Positions 35,682-44,388 of a DNA stretch of 64,000 bases are shown here, one piece after another. A program made the translations under genes and the position numbers. Positions within the stretch are counted from its first letter, which is position 1; each line of letters opens with the position of its first letter. The notes beneath the pieces were generated by a model, which had not been told where the DNA came from, ran no database searches, and saw only the letters and a program-made list of their open reading frames with translations. Origin of the DNA: Alphaproteobacteria bacterium (GTDB lineage Bacteria; Pseudomonadota; Alphaproteobacteria; UBA9219); the NCBI GenBank assembly GCA_026225415.1, contig JAMFSS010000001.1:186001-250000 (forward strand), in the 5' to 3' direction.

Positions 35682-36683
35682 TTACATCAAACTCCACAAC
35701 CCGACAATCTCCTTCACCTCGCGCAAATGTTTTTGCGTCAGGGCATTGGCATGTTCCGCGCCGTGAATTAAAACACGGTCAATCTCCACAGGGTCTTGTA
35801 GCAATTCGCGCATTTTTTCTGTGATGGGCGCGAGTTTGGCAACAGCGATATCAGCCAAGGCAGGTTTGAATATCCCCCAGCCCGAACCCGCATATTCTTC
35901 CAGAACAGAGGCGCGGGTGCGGTCCGTAAGCGATGCATAAATCGTCACCAGATTATCGGCTTCAGGGCGTTTAACTAAATCCGCCAGATTGTCCGGCAAG
36001 GCATCAGGGTCGGTCGTCGCCTTCTTGATTTTCTTAGCAATCATATCGGCATCATCCGTCAAATTGATGCGCGAATAATCGCTTTCGTCCGATTTGCTCA
36101 TCTTCTTGGTGCCGTCACGCAACGACATCACCCGTGTTGCGTCGCCCAGAATCTGCGGCTCGGGCAGGGGGAAATAATCGACGCCATAATGACGGTTGAA
36201 GGCGCCCGCAATATCACGGGTCAACTCCAAATGCTGTTTTTGATCTTCACCGACCGGCACATGTGTCGCTTTGTAAATCAGAATGTCTGCCGCCATTAGA
36301 ACGGGATAGGAATAGAGGCCAAGCAATTCCAAATCCTGGCTCTTGGCCGATTTTTCTTTGTATTGCGTCATGCGGTTCAACCAGCCCAGCGGCGTCAGCG
36401 TCGACAAAATCCACATCAATTCCGCATGCGCGGAAACCGCGCTCTGCACAAACAAGGTGCTTTTGGCTGTGTCGATACCGGCGGCCATATAGGCGGCTGC
36501 CGTTTCGCGCGCCGATTGGCGCAGTTTTTCCGGCGGTTGCGGCACCGTTATGGCGTGCAAATCAGCCAGCATGTAATAACATTCAGCATCATCTTGCAAC
36601 GCGACCCAATTCTTCAACGCGCCCAGATAATTGCCAAGGTGAAGATTGCCGGTCGGCTGCATGCCGGAAAGAATACGTTTCAT
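35682..36683 (-). CDS. trpS: Tryptophanyl-tRNA synthetase
   Basis: This 333-residue class I synthetase charges tRNA-Trp. It has the HIGH-type motif PTGNLHLGNYLG near residue 10-21 and the KMSKS-type KKMSKSDES in the second half. Length is usual for bacterial TrpS. It follows murJ by 15 bases in a run prepilin peptidase-murJ-trpS; murJ beside trpS is a common alphaproteobacterial order. Confidence 0.97.
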   Translation of the reverse strand: MKRILSGMQPTGNLHLGNYLGALKNWVALQDDAECYYMLADLHAITVPQPPEKLRQSARETAAAYMAAGIDTAKSTLFVQSAVSAHAELMWILSTLTPLGWLNRMTQYKEKSAKSQDLELLGLYSYPVLMAADILIYKATHVPVGEDQKQHLELTRDIAGAFNRHYGVDYFPLPEPQILGDATRVMSLRDGTKKMSKSDESDYSRINLTDDADMIAKKIKKATTDPDALPDNLADLVKRPEADNLVTIYASLTDRTRASVLEEYAGSGWGIFKPALADIAVAKLAPITEKMRELLQDPVEIDRVLIHGAEHANALTQKHLREVKEIVGLWSLM

Positions 36684-36698
36684 AAAGCTGTCTCCTGA

Positions 36699-38264
36699 TT
36701 ATTCGGGTAATTGTACGGGTTTTCTGTTCATAACCGCAACAACATCCCGCCATCGCATAGCGCCCGTGATATGCAGCGACAAACCAAATGCCAAGGCCGA
36801 CAGGCCGATTATCACCGTTAACACGCCGATTTCCTGCGCATAATTGGTAAAGGGTATCAGGTTCCAGATAATCTTCATCAAAAAGCCCGTTACCACCGCC
36901 ATTACGGCGGCAGAAAAAACAATTTTCTTAATCCGTGCGGGTAATTTGTCATCGCCAATCGGCACGCCCTTGCGGCGCAAGGTGCGGTATAACAGGGCGG
37001 CATTCACGCTCACGGCAATACCGCTGGACAGCGCGATACCGACATGCCCCAACGGGCCGAGCAGCAACACGGATGCAATCACATTGACGGCAACAGAAAT
37101 CACGGCGATTTTCACAGGCGTTTTGGTGTCATGACGCGCAAAAAATCCGGCTGCGAAAACTTTCACCAATAAAAACCCGGGAATACCGATGGCATAGGCA
37201 CGCAACGCGCTAACGGTCGCCAGCGTATCTTCTTCGGTAAACGCGCCATGTTCAAACAAAATATGGATGATGGGACGCGCCAAAACGGCTAAGCCGATCA
37301 TCGCGGGCAAGCCCAGCACCAAACAAAATTCAATCGCGCGGCTGCTGTAATGCCGGGCTTTGTCTTCCGCGCCCGCCACAATATGGCGTGACAGCAAAGG
37401 CAGCAAGGTCGTCGCAATCGCAATGCCGACAATACCAAGCGGCAATTGGTTCAACCGGTCGGCGTAATTCAAATGCGACACGGCACCGGTTGGCAACCGC
37501 GACGCAAGGCTGGTCGATATCAACAAATTTAATTGATAAACCCCCGCGCCAATCGCGCCGGGGCCAATGCGGTGAAACAAACGCTTGCTGGCTGCGCTCA
37601 GATGCGGGCGCAAAATGGGAATAGCCGCGCGGGCGCGGTAACAACTTACCGCCAGCCACAAACATTGCACCACACCGGAAACGGTGACCGACCACGCCAG
37701 CGTATAACCAACATCCCAGCCAAAGAAATGCGCCGCCAATAACCCGGCGATAAGCACGATGTTCAACGCAACCGGTGCCGCCGCGCCGGGGCCGAATTTG
37801 CCGCGCGCATTCAAAACGCCGGTTTGCAAAGCGGTCACAGAAATCAATGCCAGATAGGGAAAGGTAATCGTGCCGAAATCCACCGCCAACTTGTATTTCT
37901 GTGGATCGCTTTCAAACCCCGGCGCAAGCACCAACATCACTTGCGGCATGAACATCATCACCACAACGGAAAATGGCACCAGCATCGCGAGCAACAACAT
38001 CAATGCCTGTCCGGCGAATTGTTGTGCGGCTTCTGCCCCGTGTTTTTCCTGTTCGGAAGTATAAAGGGGAACAAAGGCCGCCGAAAACGCCCCTTCGGCA
38101 AACAGGCTGCGGAACAAATTCGGCAAACGTTGCGCCACAAAAAACGCATCGGCCACGGGACCCGCGCCCAGAAACACTGCGGTTAAAGAGTCGCGGATAA
38201 AACCGCCCACGCGGCTGACAATTGTCAGGCTGCTAACGGTAAAGAGCGAACGCGCGAAACTCAT
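36699..38264 (-). CDS. murJ: Lipid II flippase MurJ
   Basis: This 521-residue membrane protein of the MOP superfamily has about 14 helices and the MurJ motifs SRVGGFIRDSLTAVFLGAG, AFFVAQRLPNLFRSLFAEGA and FSAAFVPLY. It flips lipid II across the inner membrane for peptidoglycan synthesis. I chose the ATG at 38264 (MSFARSLFTV), overlapping the upstream stop by four bases; the frame to 38360 adds a Cys-rich stretch that is not MurJ-like. Confidence 0.95.
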   Translation of the reverse strand: MSFARSLFTVSSLTIVSRVGGFIRDSLTAVFLGAGPVADAFFVAQRLPNLFRSLFAEGAFSAAFVPLYTSEQEKHGAEAAQQFAGQALMLLLAMLVPFSVVVMMFMPQVMLVLAPGFESDPQKYKLAVDFGTITFPYLALISVTALQTGVLNARGKFGPGAAAPVALNIVLIAGLLAAHFFGWDVGYTLAWSVTVSGVVQCLWLAVSCYRARAAIPILRPHLSAASKRLFHRIGPGAIGAGVYQLNLLISTSLASRLPTGAVSHLNYADRLNQLPLGIVGIAIATTLLPLLSRHIVAGAEDKARHYSSRAIEFCLVLGLPAMIGLAVLARPIIHILFEHGAFTEEDTLATVSALRAYAIGIPGFLLVKVFAAGFFARHDTKTPVKIAVISVAVNVIASVLLLGPLGHVGIALSSGIAVSVNAALLYRTLRRKGVPIGDDKLPARIKKIVFSAAVMAVVTGFLMKIIWNLIPFTNYAQEIGVLTVIIGLSALAFGLSLHITGAMRWRDVVAVMNRKPVQLPE

Positions 38265-39037
38265 GGAGACCCAATCAATTGATAAATAATGCACCCCGCC
38301 AACGCGGCACACAGGGCAGGGGCAAAGGGAAACTGTTTGTCGCCACCGGCGTGTTGCCACGCAAAATTAAACCCAATGCCCAAAATACCGCCCGCCGCCA
38401 AAAACCACGGTGCCGAATGGGCATGAAGCCACAAACCGCTGGCGGCAAAAAATTTTACATCACCGAGACCCAGCATCTCGCGTCCGCGCCATTTGCTGTA
38501 AACAATTGCCAGAAATAAACCGAGGCTCAGCAACACGGCGGCAACCGCCAATGCCAGATAATAATCGCCATCGCCCATCATAACGAACAAGAATCCGAAT
38601 ATCCCCAAAAGCAAATTCAACCCGTCGGGAATAATGCCGAAATGAAGATCGATCAGGGCAATGGCGGGCAACAACCCAATGCCGATGCACAGGGGGATGG
38701 ATGCCCAGGACCAATCCTGAAAATACATGGCCGCGACACCCAGCGCGAAACCCGCAACCTCACACAAAGCCTGCGGCCAATACCCTTTTTTCAGGCCACA
38801 CGGACAAGTGAATTTCAACGTGTCGGGGCGCAGCAACCACCCAAAAAGGGGCGAAATTTCCTGCCATGTGAAGGGACGGTAACAAAACACGCATTGCGGC
38901 ATGCGGCTTTCGCCCGGCAAACGGTCTGCCGATCTCCAACCGAAAACCATCGCCAAACCAGCTGCGACAAGCCCCAAGCCCCCGCCCGCAAGCAGATGGA
39001 GGATGTTGGCGATAAGATGATGATTATGATGGTGCAT
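38261..39037 (-). CDS. Prepilin peptidase (A24 family)
   Basis: This 258-residue membrane protein has the N-terminal Cys-rich cytoplasmic loop (PQCVFCYRPFTWQEISPLFG and CPCG) of bifunctional prepilin peptidases/methyltransferases, and both aspartate motifs of A24 proteases: ALIDLHFGIIPD and GLGDVKFFAA. It should cleave leader peptides of type IV pilins or pseudopilins. No pilus genes lie in the window, so its substrate is unknown. It has a His-rich N-terminus (HHHNHH). It overlaps murJ by four bases. Confidence 0.88.
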   Translation of the reverse strand: MHHHNHHLIANILHLLAGGGLGLVAAGLAMVFGWRSADRLPGESRMPQCVFCYRPFTWQEISPLFGWLLRPDTLKFTCPCGLKKGYWPQALCEVAGFALGVAAMYFQDWSWASIPLCIGIGLLPAIALIDLHFGIIPDGLNLLLGIFGFLFVMMGDGDYYLALAVAAVLLSLGLFLAIVYSKWRGREMLGLGDVKFFAASGLWLHAHSAPWFLAAGGILGIGFNFAWQHAGGDKQFPFAPALCAALAGCIIYQLIGSP

Positions 39038-39103
39038 AAAAGGTTCGGCTCGAAGGGTGCTTTCGCGCCATTCGAGCCGAAGTTATAGCGAAGTGCAACG
39101 GAA

Positions 39104-39385
39104 TTATTTGCTGCCTAAACCAAGCGTTGGCAGTGTGACCACTGCGCTTTTCGCCTGAGGGCGGGCTGCGCTTTGCGGAGCAAAAGAAGTTCCCGAACCG
39201 GCGCCAACCAATTCATGCGTATTGTTGATGGCATTGGTAATACGCTTGCTGATTCCATCGGCCGCCAAAACGCTGGCCAGACCAACTGCGCCCAAAACCA
39301 GATTACCATACGCATTTTGTTTGCGGGTTGTGCGTGCCGCGCGGGCTTCTACGCTCTGCACTGGGCTGGTCAAAACATTATTCAT
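39104..39385 (-). CDS. Small protein of unknown function
   Basis: This 93-residue protein has a weakly hydrophobic stretch at about 27-44 (YGNLVLGAVGLASVLAADGI), a Ser/Ala-rich region after about 60 and ends VTLPTLGLGSK. No family recognised. Its start overlaps the stop of the upstream gene by eight bases, so the two are a unit. It lies 66 bases before the prepilin peptidase gene, and may be part of that transcript. Confidence 0.6.
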   Translation of the reverse strand: MNNVLTSPVQSVEARAARTTRKQNAYGNLVLGAVGLASVLAADGISKRITNAINNTHELVGAGSGTSFAPQSAARPQAKSAVVTLPTLGLGSK

Positions 39386-39794
39386 TGTTATCCTCCATCG
39401 TTGCTAAAATTGCCTTCATTCTTTTTATGTGTTCTGGCGCTTCCTTGGCATCATAGTAAATCGCATTTCTATCAACATCCGAAAAATAGGCGTCACAAAC
39501 TTCGCGCCATTCTTTAATCGCCGGCTCAACCTTCTTGCGCATATCAAGGCTGCACTCCAGAAGGCCAGCTTCCATCTCTGCAATCTGTTCATATAAGTGG
39601 GTTTTCAATTCCACGTCAACATTGTCCTGGATCTTGGAATCTTCAAAATCCTTCATCACCTTGTAAATCGTGTCTTTAACAACCGGCCATTGGTCGCCAC
39701 TGCCCATTTCCTGGCTGGCGACCAGCATCGCATTACGAACCAGATAGATCATCTGTTCTTCGTTCATGGGCTTGGTTGTTGTCGCTTTTTCCAT
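39378..39794 (-). CDS. Acidic helical protein of unknown function
   Basis: This 138-residue, acidic, mostly helical protein has no signal peptide or membrane helix; composition is rich in Glu, Asp and Met (for example EMEAGLLECSLDMRKK). No family recognised. It overlaps the small gene downstream by eight bases. It may be the first gene of a longer minus-strand unit through murJ and trpS. The long non-coding stretch upstream holds a CtrA-like box about 190 bases away. Confidence 0.62.
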   Translation of the reverse strand: MEKATTTKPMNEEQMIYLVRNAMLVASQEMGSGDQWPVVKDTIYKVMKDFEDSKIQDNVDVELKTHLYEQIAEMEAGLLECSLDMRKKVEPAIKEWREVCDAYFSDVDRNAIYYDAKEAPEHIKRMKAILATMEDNNE

Positions 39795-40180
39795 ACCTAA
39801 ATCCTAACATGGAATTCTGAAACTAAATCACAAATAATCACTGTGGCACAAGCACTAAGTAACATTTTTATGTTTAAGGAAGGCTTAAAAACGGGGTGAA
39901 AAACGACCGGTTTCGGTGTGAGGTGGCGCTTTCGACTTATTATTACCGTTTGATATCATGCAACTAATGTAACTAAATCGTGGTTTTAATAAACGCTTAA
40001 GGATAAGGGTGTCGATCGCAGGGAGGGGGAAGGGTGAGATTAATCAAAATGTGAGGACATTTTGACCCCAATTGGGGCGTCGGCCAAGAGGCCTCCGTCC
40101 AAAATTATTCACTTTTTGTTTGCGCTTCGCGCTACGAATAATTTTGTCGAACTCGGTTTGTACTTCACTTCATCCCGCCG
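39795..40180. other. 386-base non-coding stretch with palindromes and CtrA-like box
   Basis: No gene is seen. The stretch contains TTAA-TAAACGC-TTAA at 39986-40000, matching the CtrA half-site spacing; CCCCAATTGGGG near 40065; and an inverted repeat CAAAATTATTC (40100-40110) with GAATAATTTTG (40136-40146) enclosing a small GCGC/GCGC hairpin. Short frames here are AT-rich and lack support. Confidence 0.6.
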
Positions 40181-40218
40181 CCATAATAAAAGCCCCCATT
40201 TGGGAGCTTTTATTATGG
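40181..40218 (-). terminator. Terminator of tRNA-Ser
   Basis: CCATAATAAAAGC pairs perfectly with GCTTTTATTATGG, with inner CCC/GGG around ATTT. The stem begins at the CCA of the tRNA-Ser gene and gives a T-rich end on the minus strand. Confidence 0.88.
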
Positions 40219-40305
40219 CGGATGGGGTGAGATTCGAACTCACGGTGAAGTTACCCCCACGCCAGTTTTCAAGACTGGAGCCTTAAACCGCTCGGCCACC
40301 CATCC
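40216..40305 (-). tRNA. tRNA-Ser (anticodon TGA)
   Basis: A 90-base tRNA with a long variable arm, as in class II Ser tRNAs: acceptor GGATGGG/CCCATCC, D-arm with GGCCGAGCGGTTTAAGGC, anticodon stem CCAGT/ACTGG with loop CTTGAAA (anticodon TGA), variable arm, T-arm GTGAG/CTCAC with loop TTCGAAT, discriminator G and encoded CCA. It reads UCA/UCG codons. Confidence 0.97.
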
Positions 40306-40387
40306 ACAGCTATGTAGTATCAAACTTCGATAAATGGCCTCGCGTTTAAGCTTTGCGTGCCGAGGCACGCGGGCGGCCACCCATCCA
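40293..40387. repeat. 14-bp direct repeat of the tRNA-Ser 5' end
   Basis: CGGCCACCCATCCA occurs at 40293-40306 (the 5' end of tRNA-Ser) and again at 40374-40387, 81 bases apart. The second copy lacks any other tRNA part. It may be a remnant of a duplicated tRNA or a recombination scar. Confidence 0.6.
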
Positions 40388-40491
40388 TCTGTGGCTAACA
40401 TACCGTCCTTCCCAGCATTTTCAATGATTTTTGAGCCATTTACCCGGATTTTATTTGCTGTAAAATGGCGCTTTAGGCGGGGGAAGCGGCA

Positions 40492-41211
40492 ATGGGCATC
40501 TATGACGGGTACAACATCATAGAAACGCGGACGTTGGATGAATGCCGCCGCTATCACCGCATGCTTGAACATGCCTTGCAGGATTCCACCTTGCCACCAG
40601 ATATCCATGCCGAACTTGTTAAACGGCTTAATAAAATTGTCCTGACCGAAAAAGCGATGCTCCGCGCGCTCGATACGGAAGAAGAGGAAAAGAAGGAAGT
40701 AACCGAAGGCGGATCATCGGGCGAAGAAGGCCGGTCGGGGCGCGGTTCCGGCGGCGGGGCGGGCACAGGCGCGGTGCAGCCTAAAAACGATGCACAGGAT
40801 ACAGACACGGAAGACAGCGACGGGCTGGATGATCTGGAAACAATCGCGCTGCTTTTCTTCTTCTCGGAAAGCGATATCAACAAACCGGCTTTGCCGATGG
40901 AATATCCTGAAATTAATTTCGCCGCCGCGGCCGCCGTCGCCACTCTATTTTTCAACCGGCGCGAAGGCATAGCGCATCTGGGCGAAACCTATGCCATTGA
41001 GAACCACAGCGCCAAAGATGTGCCGCATCTGTTGCCGGCATTGGAACGCCACGCCACAAGGATGGGCGCGAATATGATGCAGTTGCGCGTGCCAAGCGGC
41101 ACCGTGGGCAAATTCCGTGGTTATCAGCCGGTGGGCAAAGCCTCCATCCGCAAAGGCAAAACGGTGCAGAAAATCCGTAAAAATCTGCCGCCCGATCTTC
41201 CTACCGATTAA
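40492..41211 (+). CDS. Protein of unknown function with disordered middle
   Basis: This 239-residue protein has an N-terminal helical part (TRTLDECRRYHRMLEHALQD), a Glu/Ser/Gly-rich, probably disordered middle (about 60-115, including EEEEKKE and RSGRGSGGGAG), a hydrophobic stretch DLETIALLFFF, and a basic C-terminal part (GKFRGYQPVGKASIRKGKTV). No family recognised. It overlaps the convergent spermidine-synthase-like gene by four bases. Confidence 0.65.
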   Translation: MGIYDGYNIIETRTLDECRRYHRMLEHALQDSTLPPDIHAELVKRLNKIVLTEKAMLRALDTEEEEKKEVTEGGSSGEEGRSGRGSGGGAGTGAVQPKNDAQDTDTEDSDGLDDLETIALLFFFSESDINKPALPMEYPEINFAAAAAVATLFFNRREGIAHLGETYAIENHSAKDVPHLLPALERHATRMGANMMQLRVPSGTVGKFRGYQPVGKASIRKGKTVQKIRKNLPPDLPTD

Positions 41212-41927
41212 CGCGCTTTTTTCAATGCGCGGCAGGTCAGGCCTTCCATATCCTCTTCCACATCTTCGGGCTCGCGGCCCGAGGGGATGGAATATGTGGC
41301 AACGCCGCCGCCGAGGATAAGCGTGTTGCGGTCTGTCTCACCCGGCCAATCATACAACCGGATAGGCATATCCGCCTTCTGCGCGTTCCGCGCGATTTTT
41401 TCGGCGCGTTTATCGCTGTCTTCCTTGGTGATGACATTCATAACCATAACACCCGTGGGTGACAAAGCCTGTCGTACCGATTGAAACAGGGCAGGGGTGG
41501 TGAAACAGGTTGGCACAGTGTTGTTGGAATCAAACACATCGATCACAATCGCGTCATAGGGCGTTTGCACGTTGCGCAAATACACAACGCCATCTTGCGT
41601 CACGCAATGCACGTCCTTGGGCAGTTTAAAATAATCGCGGGCGATGGTGAAAGCCGTTTCATTGATATCAACGACGGTTACTTTACATTTCATGCGCCGT
41701 AACATCGTTGCCAATGTTCCGCCCGCACAGCCGATAATCAACACATTCTGCGCGTGCGATTGCAGAACCAGTTCGTAAATCACATGGATATAAGCGCAAA
41801 CGCTGACACCGTTTTTATCGGCCTGACTGTGGAAACAACCATTCTGGTAATAGCTCACACTACCATCCGCAGTCTTGGTAATGCGGATCGTGCCAAAAGG
41901 CGTTTTGATCTTTTTCAGAATGGGCAT
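41208..41927 (-). CDS. Spermidine-synthase-like (aminopropyltransferase-fold) protein
   Basis: This 239-residue protein matches the spermidine-synthase/methyltransferase fold: VLIIGCAGGTLATMLRRMKC (SAM-like motif, about 60-79), VTVVDINETAF, YDAIVIDVFDSNN and LFQSVRQALSPTGVMVMNV. Two motifs needed for true spermidine synthases (the DG...D acid pair near the active site) are partly present (IDVFD). It may be a polyamine aminopropyltransferase or a relative without that activity. It is probably transcribed with the upstream fusion gene (47 bases). Confidence 0.75.
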   Translation of the reverse strand: MPILKKIKTPFGTIRITKTADGSVSYYQNGCFHSQADKNGVSVCAYIHVIYELVLQSHAQNVLIIGCAGGTLATMLRRMKCKVTVVDINETAFTIARDYFKLPKDVHCVTQDGVVYLRNVQTPYDAIVIDVFDSNNTVPTCFTTPALFQSVRQALSPTGVMVMNVITKEDSDKRAEKIARNAQKADMPIRLYDWPGETDRNTLILGGGVATYSIPSGREPEDVEEDMEGLTCRALKKAR

Positions 41928-41974
41928 GCAGGCATCTTTAAAAAAAATGTATCGCCCCTATCGTATAAAAGAGT

Positions 41975-43495
41975 TTACGTCTTTTTTCCAGTCTCTTCCG
42001 CTTGCTTCCGCCAATGAACGGCGGTGACCAGATGAATTTTGCCGGCATTGTCTGCCGCGCGCAACAAGGCGGCAAAACTTTGTCTCGTCGTTTCGGGGAT
42101 GACCGTTTCATCCGGTTGCGACAGGGCTTCGCGCAACAGGGCAAAGCTCCATTGCTCGGGGCCATGTTCCAAAAATTTCCACAAAACATTGTTATAGGGA
42201 GCGGGAAAATTGTCGGGATTAAAGGCCTCGGCGCGAACCGGATTCGACAAAGTGATTTCACCGTGAAGGACGTTATGCATGAAAATCAGAAAGGAGAGAA
42301 AAAGATCATAAGGCCAGCCCCCGTCTTTTTTGGCGCGCGAAATGGCGCCGTAATCGATAACAACGGCGCGGCCATCCGGTTCGACAAGAATGTTCCATGG
42401 GCGCAGATCATCGTGGAACAAAGCTGCGCTCTCTAATACCGTCAACTGTGACAGGACATCGCTGATAATAGTCCCGGCATTATAATTCTGTTTCTGTCGA
42501 ATCTTGTCGAACAGCAAATCCCCCTCAATGAATGCGCGTGCCAACCACGCTTCGCGCTGATGCCTCCCATACAAAAAAAGCGGGGGCGTTTCAAAACCGG
42601 CAGGCGGTGCGGACAAAAAAGAGGATTCGTTGATATGCTCGCGCAAATTGGCTTCATGATGGTCGGCATCATCCAATGTAAACAATTTGACGATGTGACC
42701 CTGGCCGAAAAAGTAACGGCGCGTGCCGTTATTCGTACCTTCTGTAAATTCATACGACCCTATTTTCCACGCATGGAAAGCCTCTGCCTGTCCATTGAGA
42801 AACCAGTAATGATTGCTGGCGACATAAAGCGGTCGGCCTGTATCCGACAAATGCGATTTATGACGGGCGAACTCATGCACAAAAGCATAGCCGGACAAAA
42901 GCTGTCGCGGATTTTGTGGCTGCGCAGCAGCCCAATAAAGCGGTTCGCTTGCCAACGCCATCTCAAAAACCGCCGCCGTGGTTTTAACGGCCAGAAGCGC
43001 GAGAACTTTTTGCACAGCGTCTATGCCGCGGTGATAGACCATGTGATGGAAAAGGCTGAACCCCAGCACCAGATCGAAATATCCCGCCGCCATCTGGACA
43101 ATTTTTTCTTCGGCCATCCCAGTTTCAAAAATTACTTCGCACACCGGATGCTCGGCGGCCAGCGCTTTGCACAACACGATATTGGCGTCGAGAAAATCGA
43201 CCCCCACCACTTTGGCGCCTTTTTGCGCGAGGCTCAGGCTGAAATATCCCTGGGCACAGCCGAGATCGAGCACGCGCAAAGGCCGCCCCAGCTTTGCCTG
43301 TAAGGGCTCATAAATTTGCATGATCGATTCCAGCCGATCCTCGCAACTGCGCAAGGCCTGGGAAGAAAATTCGGGATGCGCGAATATCGGTTGATAGATT
43401 TCAGGGAGAGCCATTACTTTTTGCGCAAGGGAATCTGCGGCGTGGGCGGCTCGCGCATCGCTGCATTCTGACATCTGGCTTGCCTCGTGGGACAA
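41975..43495 (-). CDS. WbdD-like methyltransferase-kinase fusion
   Basis: This 506-residue protein joins two domains. The N-terminal one is a class I SAM methyltransferase, with VLDLGCAQGYFSLSLA at 75-90, acidic VVGVDFLD, and LVLGFSLFHH. The C-terminal one is a kinase-like fold with catalytic loop HDDLRPWN (His361, Asp363, Asn368) and VVIDYGAIS (Asp381), preceded by a phosphate-binding-like region. This order is that of WbdD, which caps O-antigen polymannose with methyl-phosphate and so fixes chain length. E. coli WbdD also has a C-terminal coiled-coil ruler; here the protein ends soon after the kinase. No O-antigen genes adjoin it. Confidence 0.75.
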   Translation of the reverse strand: MSHEASQMSECSDARAAHAADSLAQKVMALPEIYQPIFAHPEFSSQALRSCEDRLESIMQIYEPLQAKLGRPLRVLDLGCAQGYFSLSLAQKGAKVVGVDFLDANIVLCKALAAEHPVCEVIFETGMAEEKIVQMAAGYFDLVLGFSLFHHMVYHRGIDAVQKVLALLAVKTTAAVFEMALASEPLYWAAAQPQNPRQLLSGYAFVHEFARHKSHLSDTGRPLYVASNHYWFLNGQAEAFHAWKIGSYEFTEGTNNGTRRYFFGQGHIVKLFTLDDADHHEANLREHINESSFLSAPPAGFETPPLFLYGRHQREAWLARAFIEGDLLFDKIRQKQNYNAGTIISDVLSQLTVLESAALFHDDLRPWNILVEPDGRAVVIDYGAISRAKKDGGWPYDLFLSFLIFMHNVLHGEITLSNPVRAEAFNPDNFPAPYNNVLWKFLEHGPEQWSFALLREALSQPDETVIPETTRQSFAALLRAADNAGKIHLVTAVHWRKQAEETGKKT

Positions 43496-43653
43496 AGGGG
43501 GCGGGAGTCGAGGTTAAAACTCTTGACCCGCACTGCGGCGTTTTTGTGGCAAAATTTTCTGCAACCCTGGAGGGTGGGGGCGTGGTCGATAAAATACGCG
43601 GCATAGGCACCCCCGCGAGGCGCCTCGTCAAACGCAACATGTTCAAGGAATGG

Positions 43654-43730
43654 TGGTGCGCCCTAGGGGATTCGAACCACTGACCTGCCGCTTAGAAGGC
43701 GGCTGCTCTATCCAACTGAGCTAAGGGCGC
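43654..43730 (-). tRNA. tRNA-Arg (anticodon TCT)
   Basis: A complete 77-base cloverleaf: acceptor GCGCCCT/AGGGCGC, D-arm GCTC...GAGC, anticodon stem GCCGC/GCGGC with loop CTTCTAA (anticodon TCT), T-arm with TTCGAAT, discriminator A and encoded CCA. It reads AGA and AGG codons. Confidence 0.97.
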
Positions 43731-43797
43731 ATGACCACAGTTTCGCGTAAGGATGCTAATAATTGGTTAGCTTCGCCGCCGCAAGGGTAAACACAAA

Positions 43798-44388
43798 TTA
43801 ACGGGAAACGTTGTATTTTTCGGCTTTGTCCCACAGGCTTTGCCAATCGGCGGCATAGGCGGCGGCCAGTTTCGGGTCGTCCCATAAAACAATGACATTT
43901 TCCGAATTATGCTGTTCGGCGGCAAAAGTATAGTTGAAAGAGCCTGTTTCGACGCTCTTGCCATCAATGACCATATATTTGTCATGCTGTAATGTGTGGA
44001 CGATATCGACGCGAACGGGGATGTTTTGTGCAGCCATCCAACCCACGGCTGAATGTTCGTCTTTGCGCAGCTGGTCATGGTCGATGACGATTTCCACATC
44101 AATGCCTGCGCGATGCGCATCGGCCAGGGCATCGGCAATGGGGCGCGAGGTAAAGGAATAGGCCGCCATTTTGATATCATGCCTGGCCGCCCGTATCGCC
44201 TTCACAACCAATTCCGTCGCCCCGCCATCCGGCGAAAAAGCAATTTCAACAGAGGCCGGCGGAGGGAGTGTTTGCCCCCCGCCACTGTGAAGACTGGTCA
44301 TTGTCTGTTGAAACAGGGAGGGGGAGGCAAAAGATGATGTGGACACAAGTAATAATACTGCGGCGGAAAAGGCTCGTGCGGTATGCAT
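43798..44388 (-). CDS. Exported phospholipase-D-family (Nuc-like) protein
   Basis: This 196-residue protein has a signal peptide (about 1-21) and one PLD domain with the HKD motif HDKYMVIDGKSVETGSFNYT (His135, Lys137, Asp142). A single HKD domain is the Nuc/PLD6 layout; such proteins act as dimers on DNA or phospholipid. Its export suggests a periplasmic or secreted nuclease or phospholipase. It overlaps the stop of the upstream GNAT-like gene by one base (TGATG), so it is part of a three-gene transcript with an XRE-type regulator. Confidence 0.85.
   Translation of the reverse strand: MHTARAFSAAVLLLVSTSSFASPSLFQQTMTSLHSGGGQTLPPPASVEIAFSPDGGATELVVKAIRAARHDIKMAAYSFTSRPIADALADAHRAGIDVEIVIDHDQLRKDEHSAVGWMAAQNIPVRVDIVHTLQHDKYMVIDGKSVETGSFNYTFAAEQHNSENVIVLWDDPKLAAAYAADWQSLWDKAEKYNVSR

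Noticed and set aside
40062-40608. Frames crossing tRNA-Ser(TGA) on both strands
   Set aside because: They run through a complete tRNA and its terminator and have no support as proteins.
43480-43683. 67-residue plus-strand frame before tRNA-Arg(TCT)
   Set aside because: It ends inside the tRNA on the opposite strand, with a Gly/Val-rich sequence typical of a chance frame.
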